This document shows, in pieces, positions 15,378 to 23,657 of a stretch of DNA of 64,000 bases. The stretch lies in assembly GCF_047160095.1 (NCBI RefSeq), contig NZ_AP038785.1:496001-560000 (forward strand). Direction: 5' to 3'. The stretch comes from Rodentibacter abscessus (GTDB lineage Bacteria > Pseudomonadota > Gammaproteobacteria > Enterobacterales > Pasteurellaceae). Position 1 is the first letter of the stretch, and each line of letters begins with the position of its first letter. The notes under the pieces were generated by a model, which saw only the letters and a program-made list of their open reading frames with translations, was not told the origin of the DNA and ran no database searches. The position numbers and the translations under genes were made by a program.

Positions 15378-17241
15378 GCAGCTGCTTCACGCAGCTGTGA
15401 GTTGAAACCTGTGTATGTGCCGCTAAGGTTTCAAAGGCTTTAAGCAGCTGCTTCACGCAGCTGTGAGTTGAAACAAGGTGGCGACAATGCTTGGCTAGTT
15501 AAAAAATAGCAGCTGCTTCACGCAGCTGTGAGTTGAAACACCGCCCGGATCACGTGGGTCATTGACATAACCGGCAGCTGCTTCACGCAGCTGTGAGTTG
15601 AAACCACGAGTTATAGTGGCAAATATGAGGATAATTTAGGCAGCTGCTTCACGCAGCTGTGAGTTGAAACCTGCAACTTTTCTTAAAAAGAAAATCGCCA
15701 ATGTTCAGCAGCTGCTTCACGCAGCTGTGAGTTGAAACACCCCAAAGGGCTGACAAAGGGTTTGTGCAATTTGGCAGCTGCTTCACGCAGCTGTGAGTTG
15801 AAACTACGGATTGTCGTCCTGCAAATTGTGCAGCGGTTGCAGCTGCTTCACGCAGCTGTGAGTTGAAACTTCCCCAAAGGCAACATAATCCAATCTTGCT
15901 CCGGGCAGCTGCTTCACGCAGCTGTGAGTTGAAACACCGGCAAGGGCAAAGCCATCAATATTTTTGGCAGCAGCTGCTTCACGCAGCTGTGAGTTGAAAC
16001 ACCGCCCGGATCACGTGGGTCATTGACATAACCGGCAGCTGCTTCACGCAGCTGTGAGTTGAAACAGGAAAAGCAAAAGACAATCAGCAACAACTGAATG
16101 CAGCTGCTTCACGCAGCTGTGAGTTGAAACCCCTACTTATCGGGCGTGAGTTTCGCCACGGCACAAGCAGCTGCTTCACGCAGCTGTGAGTTGAAACCTT
16201 ATCAATTGGTATTACAAGAAAAAAGATTTTGGCAGCTGCTTCACGCAGCTGTGAGTTGAAACAATGCCGCGCGATTCCAATTCGGCTTTGAGTTGTGCAG
16301 CTGCTTCACGCAGCTGTGAGTTGAAACCCCACGCTTGGGATATACCAAGGACTGCGATAGCAGCAGCTGCTTCACGCAGCTGTGAGTTGAAACCTGATAG
16401 TGTAATTAGTTCTATTTTCGATTTTGGCAGCTGCTTCATGCAGCTGTGAGTTGAAACCACACCGGCTGCAATTGCAAGCTTGATTAATGACGCAGCTGCT
16501 TCACGCAGCTGTGAGTTGAAACCGGCTCTTGTTCCCAATCAAACTCAAAGCCGTTGCAGCTGCTTCACGCAGCTGTGAGTTGAAACAAAGGCATTCAAAA
16601 ATAACCTTAAAGCGGGTGGTTGCAGCTGCTTCACGCAGCTGTGAGTTGAAACACAATCTATAGGGGCTTTATTGCTAATTAGTTTTGCAGCTGCTTCACG
16701 CAGCTGTGAGTTGAAACATTTCGTCCTCCTTAAAAGGGCTTTTAATCGCAGGCAGCTGCTTCACGCAGCTGTGAGTTGAAACAAGCAAATAACCGTGCCC
16801 GTTTAACGGCAAACGCAAGCAGCTGCTTCACGCAGCTGTGAGTTGAAACAAATCAAACTTTGCTAAAAAACTAGGCATCTCAAGCAGCTGCTTCACGCAG
16901 CTGTGAGTTGAAACACGTAAAGTCATCGCATTGTAAGCATTGTCCTTTGCAGCTGCTTCACGCAGCTGTGAGTTGAAACATCTCATTTGACAACTCTCGC
17001 CCCTAGATGAAAGGCAGCTGCTTCACGCAGCTGTGAGTTGAAACACATTTAGAAAGTGCGGTCAAATTCAATCCGCTTTCGCAGCTGCTTCACGCAGCTG
17101 TGAGTTGAAACCCTTAACCAGGATAGGGCTAATGACCCAAAGAAGGCAGCTGCTTTACGCAGCTGTGAGTTGAAACACCAATGGTTATTGCGTTGGTTTA
17201 ACCCTAATCCGCAGCTGCTTCACGCAGCTGTGAGTTGAAAC
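15378..17241 (+). CRISPR. Type I-C CRISPR array, 29 repeats and 28 spacers
   Basis: The 31-base repeat has the form G, CAGCTGC, TTCAC, GCAGCTG, TGAGTTGAAAC: a 7-bp stem with a 5-base loop followed by 11 bases, which matches the 11-nt 5' handle left by Cas5d cleavage. The GTTGAAAC end gives the direction. Spacers are 33-37 bases, mostly 34-35. Repeat 17 (16427) and repeat 28 (17146) each carry one C-to-T change in the loop region. Spacers 3 and 10 are identical. Spacer 26 contains a complete Hin-type uptake core. The array lies downstream of cas2 on the same strand. Confidence 0.99.
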
Positions 17242-17290
17242 TTAATCAATGAAATAGAACTTACTGGATAATTAGTATCTATGAACCAAT

Positions 17291-17347
17291 AAGAAAATCC
17301 ACCTTTAATCAGTTAATAATATTTAACCTTTGAGGGTGGATTTTCTT
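17291..17347. terminator. Bidirectional hairpin between the CRISPR array and the tusA-like gene
   Basis: AAGAAAATCCACC and GGTGGATTTTCTT form a perfect 13-bp stem around a 31-base AT-rich loop. It can stop both the rightward array transcript and the leftward transcript of the following gene pair. Confidence 0.75.
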
Positions 17348-17356
17348 TAGTATTTA

Positions 17357-17626
17357 TTATCGTTGAATTAAATAACGTAATTTTGTTCCGTCTTGTTCAA
17401 CGCTTAATAAGGTGTAGCCATGGTTTTTTGTATCTACCGGTATATTATTGATAGATTGTGCGCAATCGCTCAATAATTCCAAGACTTCGCCTTTTTGAAG
17501 TTGCGGCATGGTTTCTAACATCACGATTGCCGGATAAGGGCAAGGTTCACCAAGGGTGTCTAAGGTGTAATCCGGTGTAATATCTTTCGGATCTTTATCT
17601 AGTTTTTGTACAACAGTAAATGCCAT
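17357..17626 (-). CDS. TusA/YedF-like sulfurtransferase
   Basis: The 89-residue protein has the TusA fold: DYTLDTLGEPCPYPAIVMLE with the single active Cys in the CPxP motif, then KGEVLELLSDCAQS. TusA-type proteins carry persulfide sulfur; the YedF branch is usually found beside YedE and is linked to sulfur or selenium handling. It follows the YedE-like gene with a 30-base gap and has AGAGGA upstream, so the two form an operon. The exact cargo (S or Se) is not readable from the sequence. Confidence 0.88.
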   Translation of the reverse strand: MAFTVVQKLDKDPKDITPDYTLDTLGEPCPYPAIVMLETMPQLQKGEVLELLSDCAQSINNIPVDTKNHGYTLLSVEQDGTKLRYLIQR

Positions 17627-17656
17627 ATTAAGTCCTCTTTATTTATGAAGAATAAG

Positions 17657-18874
17657 TTACGCGCCACAGCAATTTTGTGCGGCAACTTTCGCTTTTGCTT
17701 TCGCAAGGAAACGACGTTCCCACCATACAACGGCAATTAGGCAAAGAATAAGTAAGCCGTAGTTGACTAATAAGCCGCCGACAGGCCCAAAGGATTTCAA
17801 GAGATTGAGTTTTTCATAGTCAAGTGCCAATGCGGGAGCTATATCGTCCCATACATAGGCGAGATAGGTTGATCCCACAACGTTGCCCAAACCAACCCAC
17901 ATAAAATGGACTTGACCTTCCATTGAACGATACATCCAACCGGTTTCGCATCCACCGGCAAGTACGATACCAAAACCGAATAATAACCCGCCTATAATGG
18001 CATTTGGCCCTGCCCACATAATTTTTGGTGATACGCCGAGTTGGATATAACTGAATACGCCAATTGTGCCGACCAAAATCCCGAAAATAATGGCTTTTGC
18101 CATATAGGCGCGACCGGTTACCCATAAATCACGGAAAGCCGAAGTAAAGCAGATTTGTGCGCGTTCGATTAATAAGCCGAATGCTAAACCACAAAGCATT
18201 GCAAAACCAAGTTTAATTGATTCAGTCATGACATAAAGGGAAGCGATGAGATAGGCGAAAAAGATGATCATCCCAATCCAAAAACGGCGTTGGGCTTGTT
18301 TCGGATCGGTTTCTTTTAATTTTGCCGCGCCTTTTTTCAGTTCCAGTTTCACTCGAAACATTGGAAGTAATGTCACTTTTACGCCAACGTAAGTGCCTAC
18401 TGCAGTGGCAATGGTAAAGAACCAAGCATGAGCGGAAAATTGGGGAATACCGGTAAAGAGCGAGGCAAGGTTACATCCCATCGCTAAACGTGCGCCGAAA
18501 CCTGCTAATGCACCGCCGATTAAGGCTTGTACGATACGGCGTTTATACGGTTGATTACGCCATTTTACGTTGTTTGCCCATAATGCGGCGGAAATACAGC
18601 CGGCAAACATCCCGAGAATCATTACGCCATCAATTCGGGTGAAAATCGTCCCCTGCATACCAATGATTTTGTAATAGCTCCATTCGGATACATCAACACC
18701 AAGTGCTTGTAACGCATGTCCTCCCCAACGGGTAAATTCACCGGTTACCGCCCAGTAAGTGCCGGTAACACCGAAATAATAAGCAGAGAGCAAACCGGCT
18801 GCGATAACCGCAGCCACAGGATTCCAATATTTAATAAGATAATTTTGTTTGAATTGTTGCAAAATCTCTTTCAT
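17657..18874 (-). CDS. yedE: YeeE/YedE-family membrane transporter
   Basis: A polytopic inner-membrane protein of 405 residues with about nine hydrophobic helices. It shows the repeated YeeE/YedE signature: GFGARLAMGCNLASLFTGIP and GFGIVLAGGCETGWMYRSME, each with a conserved Cys in a glycine-rich helix thought to relay thiosulfate or a selenium/sulfur compound. The C-terminus NCCGA carries an adjacent pair of cysteines. Its partner is the TusA-like gene downstream, to which it probably hands sulfur or selenium. Family assignment is firm; substrate is not. Confidence 0.85.
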   Translation of the reverse strand: MKEILQQFKQNYLIKYWNPVAAVIAAGLLSAYYFGVTGTYWAVTGEFTRWGGHALQALGVDVSEWSYYKIIGMQGTIFTRIDGVMILGMFAGCISAALWANNVKWRNQPYKRRIVQALIGGALAGFGARLAMGCNLASLFTGIPQFSAHAWFFTIATAVGTYVGVKVTLLPMFRVKLELKKGAAKLKETDPKQAQRRFWIGMIIFFAYLIASLYVMTESIKLGFAMLCGLAFGLLIERAQICFTSAFRDLWVTGRAYMAKAIIFGILVGTIGVFSYIQLGVSPKIMWAGPNAIIGGLLFGFGIVLAGGCETGWMYRSMEGQVHFMWVGLGNVVGSTYLAYVWDDIAPALALDYEKLNLLKSFGPVGGLLVNYGLLILCLIAVVWWERRFLAKAKAKVAAQNCCGA

Positions 18875-19008
18875 AAAAAACCTTAGTAAGTTGAATAGAA
18901 AATTTGCAAGAGAGGTATAAACAATGTGAAAAAAGAGAAGTTCATCATTTTCCTATACACAAAACTTGCGACATAAGACAAATGGTTGTCAGGACGGTGA
19001 TGGTAACA

Positions 19009-19740
19009 TTATTTAAAATTAATAGGCAATTTAATTTCTCTTATTTTCATTGTTATTCCATCAATGATGAGTAATCGTCCGCATAAATTCTCGCCGATAT
19101 TTAACCGCACTTTAATTGCTTCCAAAGCTTGAATCGAACCTATGATCCCGACAATTGGTGCAAGCACTCCGGCTTCTACGCAACTCAATATATTTTGTCC
19201 GAAAAGTTGACTGAGATCGCGATAGGTAGGCGTATTAGGTGCATAAGTAAACACCGAAACCTGTCCTTCCATACGAATAGCCGCACCTGAAACAAGCGGA
19301 ATTTTGGCTTTCTCACATTGCCGATCCAGTTGATTGCGAATATCCACATTATCGGTACAATCTAAAATTACATCAAAGTGCGGTATAATTTCCGCGAGTT
19401 TTTCTTCGTCTAATTTAGCGTTGATTGTGTTGATTTGAATATGAGGGTTGATTTGCTCCAACGCTATTTTGGCGGAATCCACTTTTGGCATATTAAGTCG
19501 TGCATCGCAATGTAAGATTTGGCGTTGTAAATTAGAAAGCGAAACCTTGTCGAAATCTAACAGCGTTAGATGTCCCACGCCTGCAGCGGCAAGGTATTGA
19601 GCGGCGGCACAGCCCAAGCCGCCTAAGCCCACGATCAGCATTTTGCTTTCTTTGAGTTTTTCCTGTCCGTCAAAATCAACGGCTTTTAGAATGATTTGGC
19701 GATTGTAGCGTAATTCTTCTTCGTAACTGAGTTCAGCCAT
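19009..19740 (-). CDS. moeB: Molybdopterin-synthase adenylyltransferase MoeB
   Basis: MoeB adenylates the C-terminus of MoaD so that it can receive sulfur in molybdenum cofactor synthesis. The ATP-binding glycine loop (IVGLGGLGCAAAQYLAAAG), LLDFDKVSLSNLQRQ, the DCTDN motif and SGAAIRMEGQ are all present. The zinc-binding cysteines of E. coli MoeB are missing: the CYRC site reads TYRD and the protein ends without the C-terminal CxxC. The gene overlaps nothing but follows moeA by only 2 bases, as in Haemophilus. Confidence 0.92.
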   Translation of the reverse strand: MAELSYEEELRYNRQIILKAVDFDGQEKLKESKMLIVGLGGLGCAAAQYLAAAGVGHLTLLDFDKVSLSNLQRQILHCDARLNMPKVDSAKIALEQINPHIQINTINAKLDEEKLAEIIPHFDVILDCTDNVDIRNQLDRQCEKAKIPLVSGAAIRMEGQVSVFTYAPNTPTYRDLSQLFGQNILSCVEAGVLAPIVGIIGSIQALEAIKVRLNIGENLCGRLLIIDGITMKIREIKLPINFK

Positions 19741-19742
19741 TT

Positions 19743-20957
19743 TTATCCCAATAAATGATTAAAAGGTTCGATAGTAACGGTTTCACCCGCAGCCACGTTG
19801 GCACGCTCTTGTTCTAATACAATAAAACAGTTACTTTTCAGAAAAGCACTAAATAAATGAGAACCTTGGAATCCCACTGGTTGTACTTCAATTTGCCCTT
19901 GTGTATTAACCCAATAAAAACCACGTTGAAAATCTAAACGACCCGGTGATTTTTTTAAATTCGTGGCTGCGACAGCAGAAAAGTGCGGTGGTTTTTTCCA
20001 TTGTTTTTCTCCTTGCAGCTTTGTGATAAGCGGTTGTACGAGCTGGTAGAAGGTAACCAAGGCAGAAACAGGATTACCCGGTAAACCGCAGAACCACGCA
20101 TTTTCCAGTTTACCAAATGCAAAAGGTTTACCCGGTTTAATTGCCAATTTCCAAAAATTCACTTGTCCTACTTTTTCTAACACTGTTTTAGTGAAATCCG
20201 CTTCCCCGACGGAAACACCGCCGCTGGTAATGACAAGATCCGCTTGTTTTTGTGCAGAGATAAAGGCTTTTTCAAACTCGGATTCATTATCGGGTAATAA
20301 GCCGAAATCAATCACTTCACAATGTAATTTTTCCAGTAATAATTTGACGGTAAAACGGTTCGTATCATAGATTTGTCCGGTTTGCAGCGGTTTGCCGACT
20401 TCAATAAGTTCATCCCCGGTGGAAAGTACGGCGACTTTTAAACGTGGGTAACATTTCACTTCGGCGATACCAAGGGAAGCCAATAATGGCAACGAAACCG
20501 CATTTAATTTTGCCCCTTGCTCAAGTACCACATCACCTTTTTTCACATCTTCACCAATGCGGCGAATATTTTGATTGGGTTTCGGCAATTCGGTGAAAGT
20601 TACCGAACCGTCATCATTGAGCCTGACTTGTTCTTGCATCACCACGGCATCAGCCCCTTCCGGAATCATCGCTCCTGTCATAATTCTGATCGCACTTTTC
20701 GCCTTCCATTCACCTTTGAATGGATTGCCGGCAAAAGATTTTCCTGCAACTGACAGAGTGAGTGATTGTTGTAAATCAGCTAAACGTACAGCGTAACCGT
20801 CCATCGCAGCATTATCAAAAGAGGGAACATTAATCGGTGAAATAACATTTTCCGCACAAATACGATTGGCTGCATTTTGTAAATTGAGGGTTTCCGTTTT
20901 AGTAGGAAAGGGCAGTTGTTCGAGTATTTGCGCACGGGCTTGATCCAAAGTGAGCAT
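19743..20957 (-). CDS. moeA: Molybdopterin molybdenumtransferase MoeA
   Basis: MoeA inserts molybdate into adenylated molybdopterin, the last step of molybdenum cofactor synthesis. The 404 residues include PSFDNAAMDGYAVRLAD, RIMTGAMIPEGADAVVMQEQ, RRIGEDVKKGD, LSTGDELIEVG, the TSGGVSVGEADF loop and GLPGNPVSALVTFYQL. It is first in a two-gene operon with moeB and diverges from folE across about 150 bases. Confidence 0.95.
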   Translation of the reverse strand: MLTLDQARAQILEQLPFPTKTETLNLQNAANRICAENVISPINVPSFDNAAMDGYAVRLADLQQSLTLSVAGKSFAGNPFKGEWKAKSAIRIMTGAMIPEGADAVVMQEQVRLNDDGSVTFTELPKPNQNIRRIGEDVKKGDVVLEQGAKLNAVSLPLLASLGIAEVKCYPRLKVAVLSTGDELIEVGKPLQTGQIYDTNRFTVKLLLEKLHCEVIDFGLLPDNESEFEKAFISAQKQADLVITSGGVSVGEADFTKTVLEKVGQVNFWKLAIKPGKPFAFGKLENAWFCGLPGNPVSALVTFYQLVQPLITKLQGEKQWKKPPHFSAVAATNLKKSPGRLDFQRGFYWVNTQGQIEVQPVGFQGSHLFSAFLKSNCFIVLEQERANVAAGETVTIEPFNHLLG

Positions 20958-21105
20958 AAAAAATCCTTATTTGATAAAAATTGTCGGTTATTGTAGTCCG
21001 AAAGGCCAAAAAACTAAAGATTTCATTTCCTTAAGTAATTTTTCTCATTTTACGATCCGATTATCCTTTGCTAGAATACCGCATCATTTTTTAGGAAAGA
21101 CTGTT

Positions 21106-21762
21106 ATGAAAGAAATTTCACCTGATGCACTGAGTGTGCGTACTGCCTTGATCGAAAAAGGCATTGAAACCCCAATGATTGATCTTACACAAGATAAAGA
21201 CGGACGTCGTGTCGGAATTGCTAAACATATGCGTGAAGTGATGGCATTAATCGGGTTAGATTTGTGTGATGACAGTTTAGAAGAAACACCCAATCGCTTG
21301 GCGAAAATGTTTATTGATGAAATTTTTAGCGGAATGGATTATGCCAATTTCCCGAAAATGACGAAAATCAAAAACCAAATGAAAGTAAGCGAAATGGTGC
21401 AAGTCAACGATATTACGCTCACCAGCACCTGTGAACATCATTTTGTGACTATTGATGGCAAAGTTTGCGTGGCATATTATCCGAAAGACTGGGTTATCGG
21501 GTTATCGAAAATTAACCGAATCGTTTCTTTTTTCGCACAACGTCCACAGGTGCAAGAACGCTTAACGGAGCAGCTTCTTACCGCATTTCAAACCATTTTA
21601 GAAACCGATGATGTGGCAGTATATGTGAAAGCCACGCATTTTTGTGTGAAAGCACGAGGGATTAAGGATACGCACAGCTATACCGTTACTTCTGCTTATG
21701 GCGGGGTTTTCTTAGAAGATCGTGATACACGTAAAGAGTTTTTAGCAACGGTTCAAAAATAA
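21106..21762 (+). CDS. folE: GTP cyclohydrolase I FolE
   Basis: FolE converts GTP to 7,8-dihydroneopterin triphosphate, the first step of folate synthesis. From ATG 21106 the protein has 218 residues, the usual size; an upstream in-frame extension has no homologous character. Zinc and catalytic residues are present in LTSTCEHHFVTIDGKVCVAY and TDDVAVYVKATHFCVKARG-type sequence (Cys and His pairs), plus the GLSKINRIVSFFAQRPQVQE segment. A -10-like TAGAAT lies about 30 bases upstream. Confidence 0.95.
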   Translation: MKEISPDALSVRTALIEKGIETPMIDLTQDKDGRRVGIAKHMREVMALIGLDLCDDSLEETPNRLAKMFIDEIFSGMDYANFPKMTKIKNQMKVSEMVQVNDITLTSTCEHHFVTIDGKVCVAYYPKDWVIGLSKINRIVSFFAQRPQVQERLTEQLLTAFQTILETDDVAVYVKATHFCVKARGIKDTHSYTVTSAYGGVFLEDRDTRKEFLATVQK

Positions 21763-21781
21763 AAAAACACAATGAAAAACA

Positions 21782-21831
21782 ACCGCACTTTAAGCTATCC
21801 AGAAAGATGAATAAAAGTGCGGTCGTTTTTT
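21782..21831. terminator. Uptake-sequence hairpin between folE and the DASS transporter
   Basis: ACCGCACTTT and AAAGTGCGGT pair across a 22-base loop and are followed by a T-run on the plus strand. It separates two convergent genes and can serve both. Confidence 0.8.
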
Positions 21832-21838
21832 ATAAAGT

Positions 21839-23221
21839 TTAGAGCCAAAGGAAATAAGATAAACCACCGATAATAGCGATGCAGAATAAATTTAGAATGA
21901 ATCCCACTTTTGCCATATGAATTTGTTTCACTCTACCGGTTGCAAATACGATGGCATTCGGTGGGGTGGCAATCGGCAGCATAAAGGCACAACTTGCACC
22001 GCAAGCGATAATCGCGGCGAGCGCAATAGGCGGCAAATTCATTGATTGTGCAACAGAGATGATAATCGGCATAATTAATGCTGCGCTGGCGGTGTTTGAC
22101 GTAAATTCAGTGAGGAAAATAATAAACGCCGTTAGCACAAAGCAAAGCACCCAAAGCGGTTTGGTTTGAACAAAAGACACAATGCTATCAGCCATAATTT
22201 TGCTTGCGCCGGAATCTTTCATCACAATGCTGAGTGTTAAACCGCCACCGAATAGCACTAATACACCCCATTCCACACGATCTTGAATTTCTTTCCAACT
22301 TGCCACACCGGAAATACAGATGACGATCACGACACAAAGTGCGATGACGGTATCAAAGTTTTCAATTTTTTTCGGTAATTCAAGAAATGCCGTCAACCAA
22401 GGATTAATTAAAGAACTAAAAAGCAACAGTATCGCCATTGCGATAAAAATCGTTAAAGTGATGACGTTTTTTCGGTTAAAACTTACGTTTTCGATAGTCG
22501 GGTTAAATTCAACATTAAAGTCGGGACGTAGTACCACCCATAATGCCAAAATCATAGAGGGGAGTAGTAATAGCATAACAGGGAAGCCATAGCCTAACCA
22601 TTCGGTGAAAGTAACCGAAATTTGTGAGGCAAGAATGGCATTTGGTGCGCTTCCGACCAACGTTCCTATACCGCCGATACTTGCGCTGAACGCCATACCA
22701 AGCAAAACGAAAGCATAGAGACGGTGGTTTTTAGTGGTGTTGATGCCTTTTAGCATTCCCATCGTAAGGGGTAACATCATTGCTGCAACGGCGGTGTTGT
22801 TGATCCACATCGAAAGGAAAGTAGTGACACCGAACAAATAAGCCACGGATAATTTCAAATTTCCTTTGGCAAGGCGAATGATGTAGTTGGCGATGATTTT
22901 GTCAAGATTTTGAATTTGTAATACCGCTGCTACCACAAACCCACCGAAGAACATATAAATAATCGGTGTAGAGAAAGGGGCAAGGGCTTTTTGTGTGTTA
23001 ATTAGCCCTAAGCCAATTGCGAGTACCGGTACCATGAGTGATGTTACCGTAATGTTGAAAGCTTCCGTTAGCCATAAAATACCGATAAAAATCAAGAGTG
23101 CTAAGCCACGATTTTCTTGAGGTGAAAAAGGTAACACTCTGATTAGCACAAGCATAAAAATGAAATCTAAGGCGAGAATGGTAAAACTTTTGTATTTAAG
23201 AAATGTTGTTTGATGTTGCAT
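21839..23221 (-). CDS. DASS/SLC13-family sodium:dicarboxylate symporter
   Basis: The 460-residue inner-membrane protein has about a dozen hydrophobic helices and the two Ser/Asn-Asn-Thr substrate and sodium motifs of the INDY fold: MWINNTAVAAMMLPLTMG (about residues 138-155) and EFTSNTASAALIMPI (about 370-385). Relatives import C4-dicarboxylates such as succinate, fumarate and malate with Na+. It resembles the H. influenzae transporter of this family in length and pattern. The exact substrate is inferred. A pentanucleotide tract lies about 100 bases upstream of its start. Confidence 0.88.
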   Translation of the reverse strand: MQHQTTFLKYKSFTILALDFIFMLVLIRVLPFSPQENRGLALLIFIGILWLTEAFNITVTSLMVPVLAIGLGLINTQKALAPFSTPIIYMFFGGFVVAAVLQIQNLDKIIANYIIRLAKGNLKLSVAYLFGVTTFLSMWINNTAVAAMMLPLTMGMLKGINTTKNHRLYAFVLLGMAFSASIGGIGTLVGSAPNAILASQISVTFTEWLGYGFPVMLLLLPSMILALWVVLRPDFNVEFNPTIENVSFNRKNVITLTIFIAMAILLLFSSLINPWLTAFLELPKKIENFDTVIALCVVIVICISGVASWKEIQDRVEWGVLVLFGGGLTLSIVMKDSGASKIMADSIVSFVQTKPLWVLCFVLTAFIIFLTEFTSNTASAALIMPIIISVAQSMNLPPIALAAIIACGASCAFMLPIATPPNAIVFATGRVKQIHMAKVGFILNLFCIAIIGGLSYFLWL

Positions 23222-23321
23222 AGAAAATACTCCCTTATCGTTTATCAGACTTTTGAATGAGTGTAGGATGCCATGCTACTAGCATCCTATAATAATATCA
23301 ATTTAATATAAAATTCGGACA

Positions 23322-23349
23322 ACAGCACAGCACAGCACAGCACAGCACA
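23322..23349. repeat. Pentanucleotide tandem repeat (ACAGC, about 5.6 copies)
   Basis: Five full ACAGC units plus ACA run without error. It lies in the 436-base gap between the divergent DASS transporter and adhesin starts. Simple repeats of this size are common phase-variation switches in Pasteurellaceae. It is not inside a readable gene, so any effect would be on promoter spacing. Confidence 0.95.
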
Positions 23350-23382
23350 CTGATTTTAGTGTGTCTTTCTCTTAATTTACTT

Positions 23383-23449
23383 TTAATAAAAAACCCAAGG
23401 CTAAGCATTTTTATTTATTAAAAATGCTTAGCCTTGGGTTTTTTATTAA
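23383..23449. terminator. Perfect 30-bp inverted repeat
   Basis: Two 30-base arms (core AACCCAAGGCTAAGCATTTT and its complement) flank a 7-base loop. A-runs and T-runs at the outer ends would give a strong terminator in either direction. It stands between the pentanucleotide tract and the adhesin gene; the remaining 208 bases up to the adhesin start are AT-rich and presumably hold its promoter, but I see no clear -35/-10 pair. Confidence 0.85.
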
Positions 23450-23657
23450 GCTCAAGTTATTGAAATTTATCCTGTTTTTTCTTTAATGTGAAATTTCTTG
23501 AAGTTTGGTAATTAATACAAATAACAAGAGAATAAGCATTGTATTAAGAAATAAAACTGAGGTTTATTTATTAAAGTTAAATAAGGATAGATAGTAAAAC
23601 AAAGGATTGTTATTACTTATTTTAAATAACTTATTAAATTTAGGAGTAATTCATATT

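Noticed and set aside
16212..16538. Open frames running through the CRISPR array
   Set aside because: Their translations simply repeat the CRISPR unit; they are not genes.
17242..17290. A possible further degenerate CRISPR repeat after repeat 29
   Set aside because: No CAGCTG or GTTGAAAC block is seen; the region leads directly into the terminator hairpin.
20950..21105. N-terminal extension of FolE
   Set aside because: It covers the moeA-folE divergent promoter region; FolE has normal length from ATG 21106.
23607..23657. Upstream in-frame start for the adhesin
   Set aside because: The extended signal peptide begins exactly at ATG 23658, which has a TAGGAG site; the upstream codons have neither.
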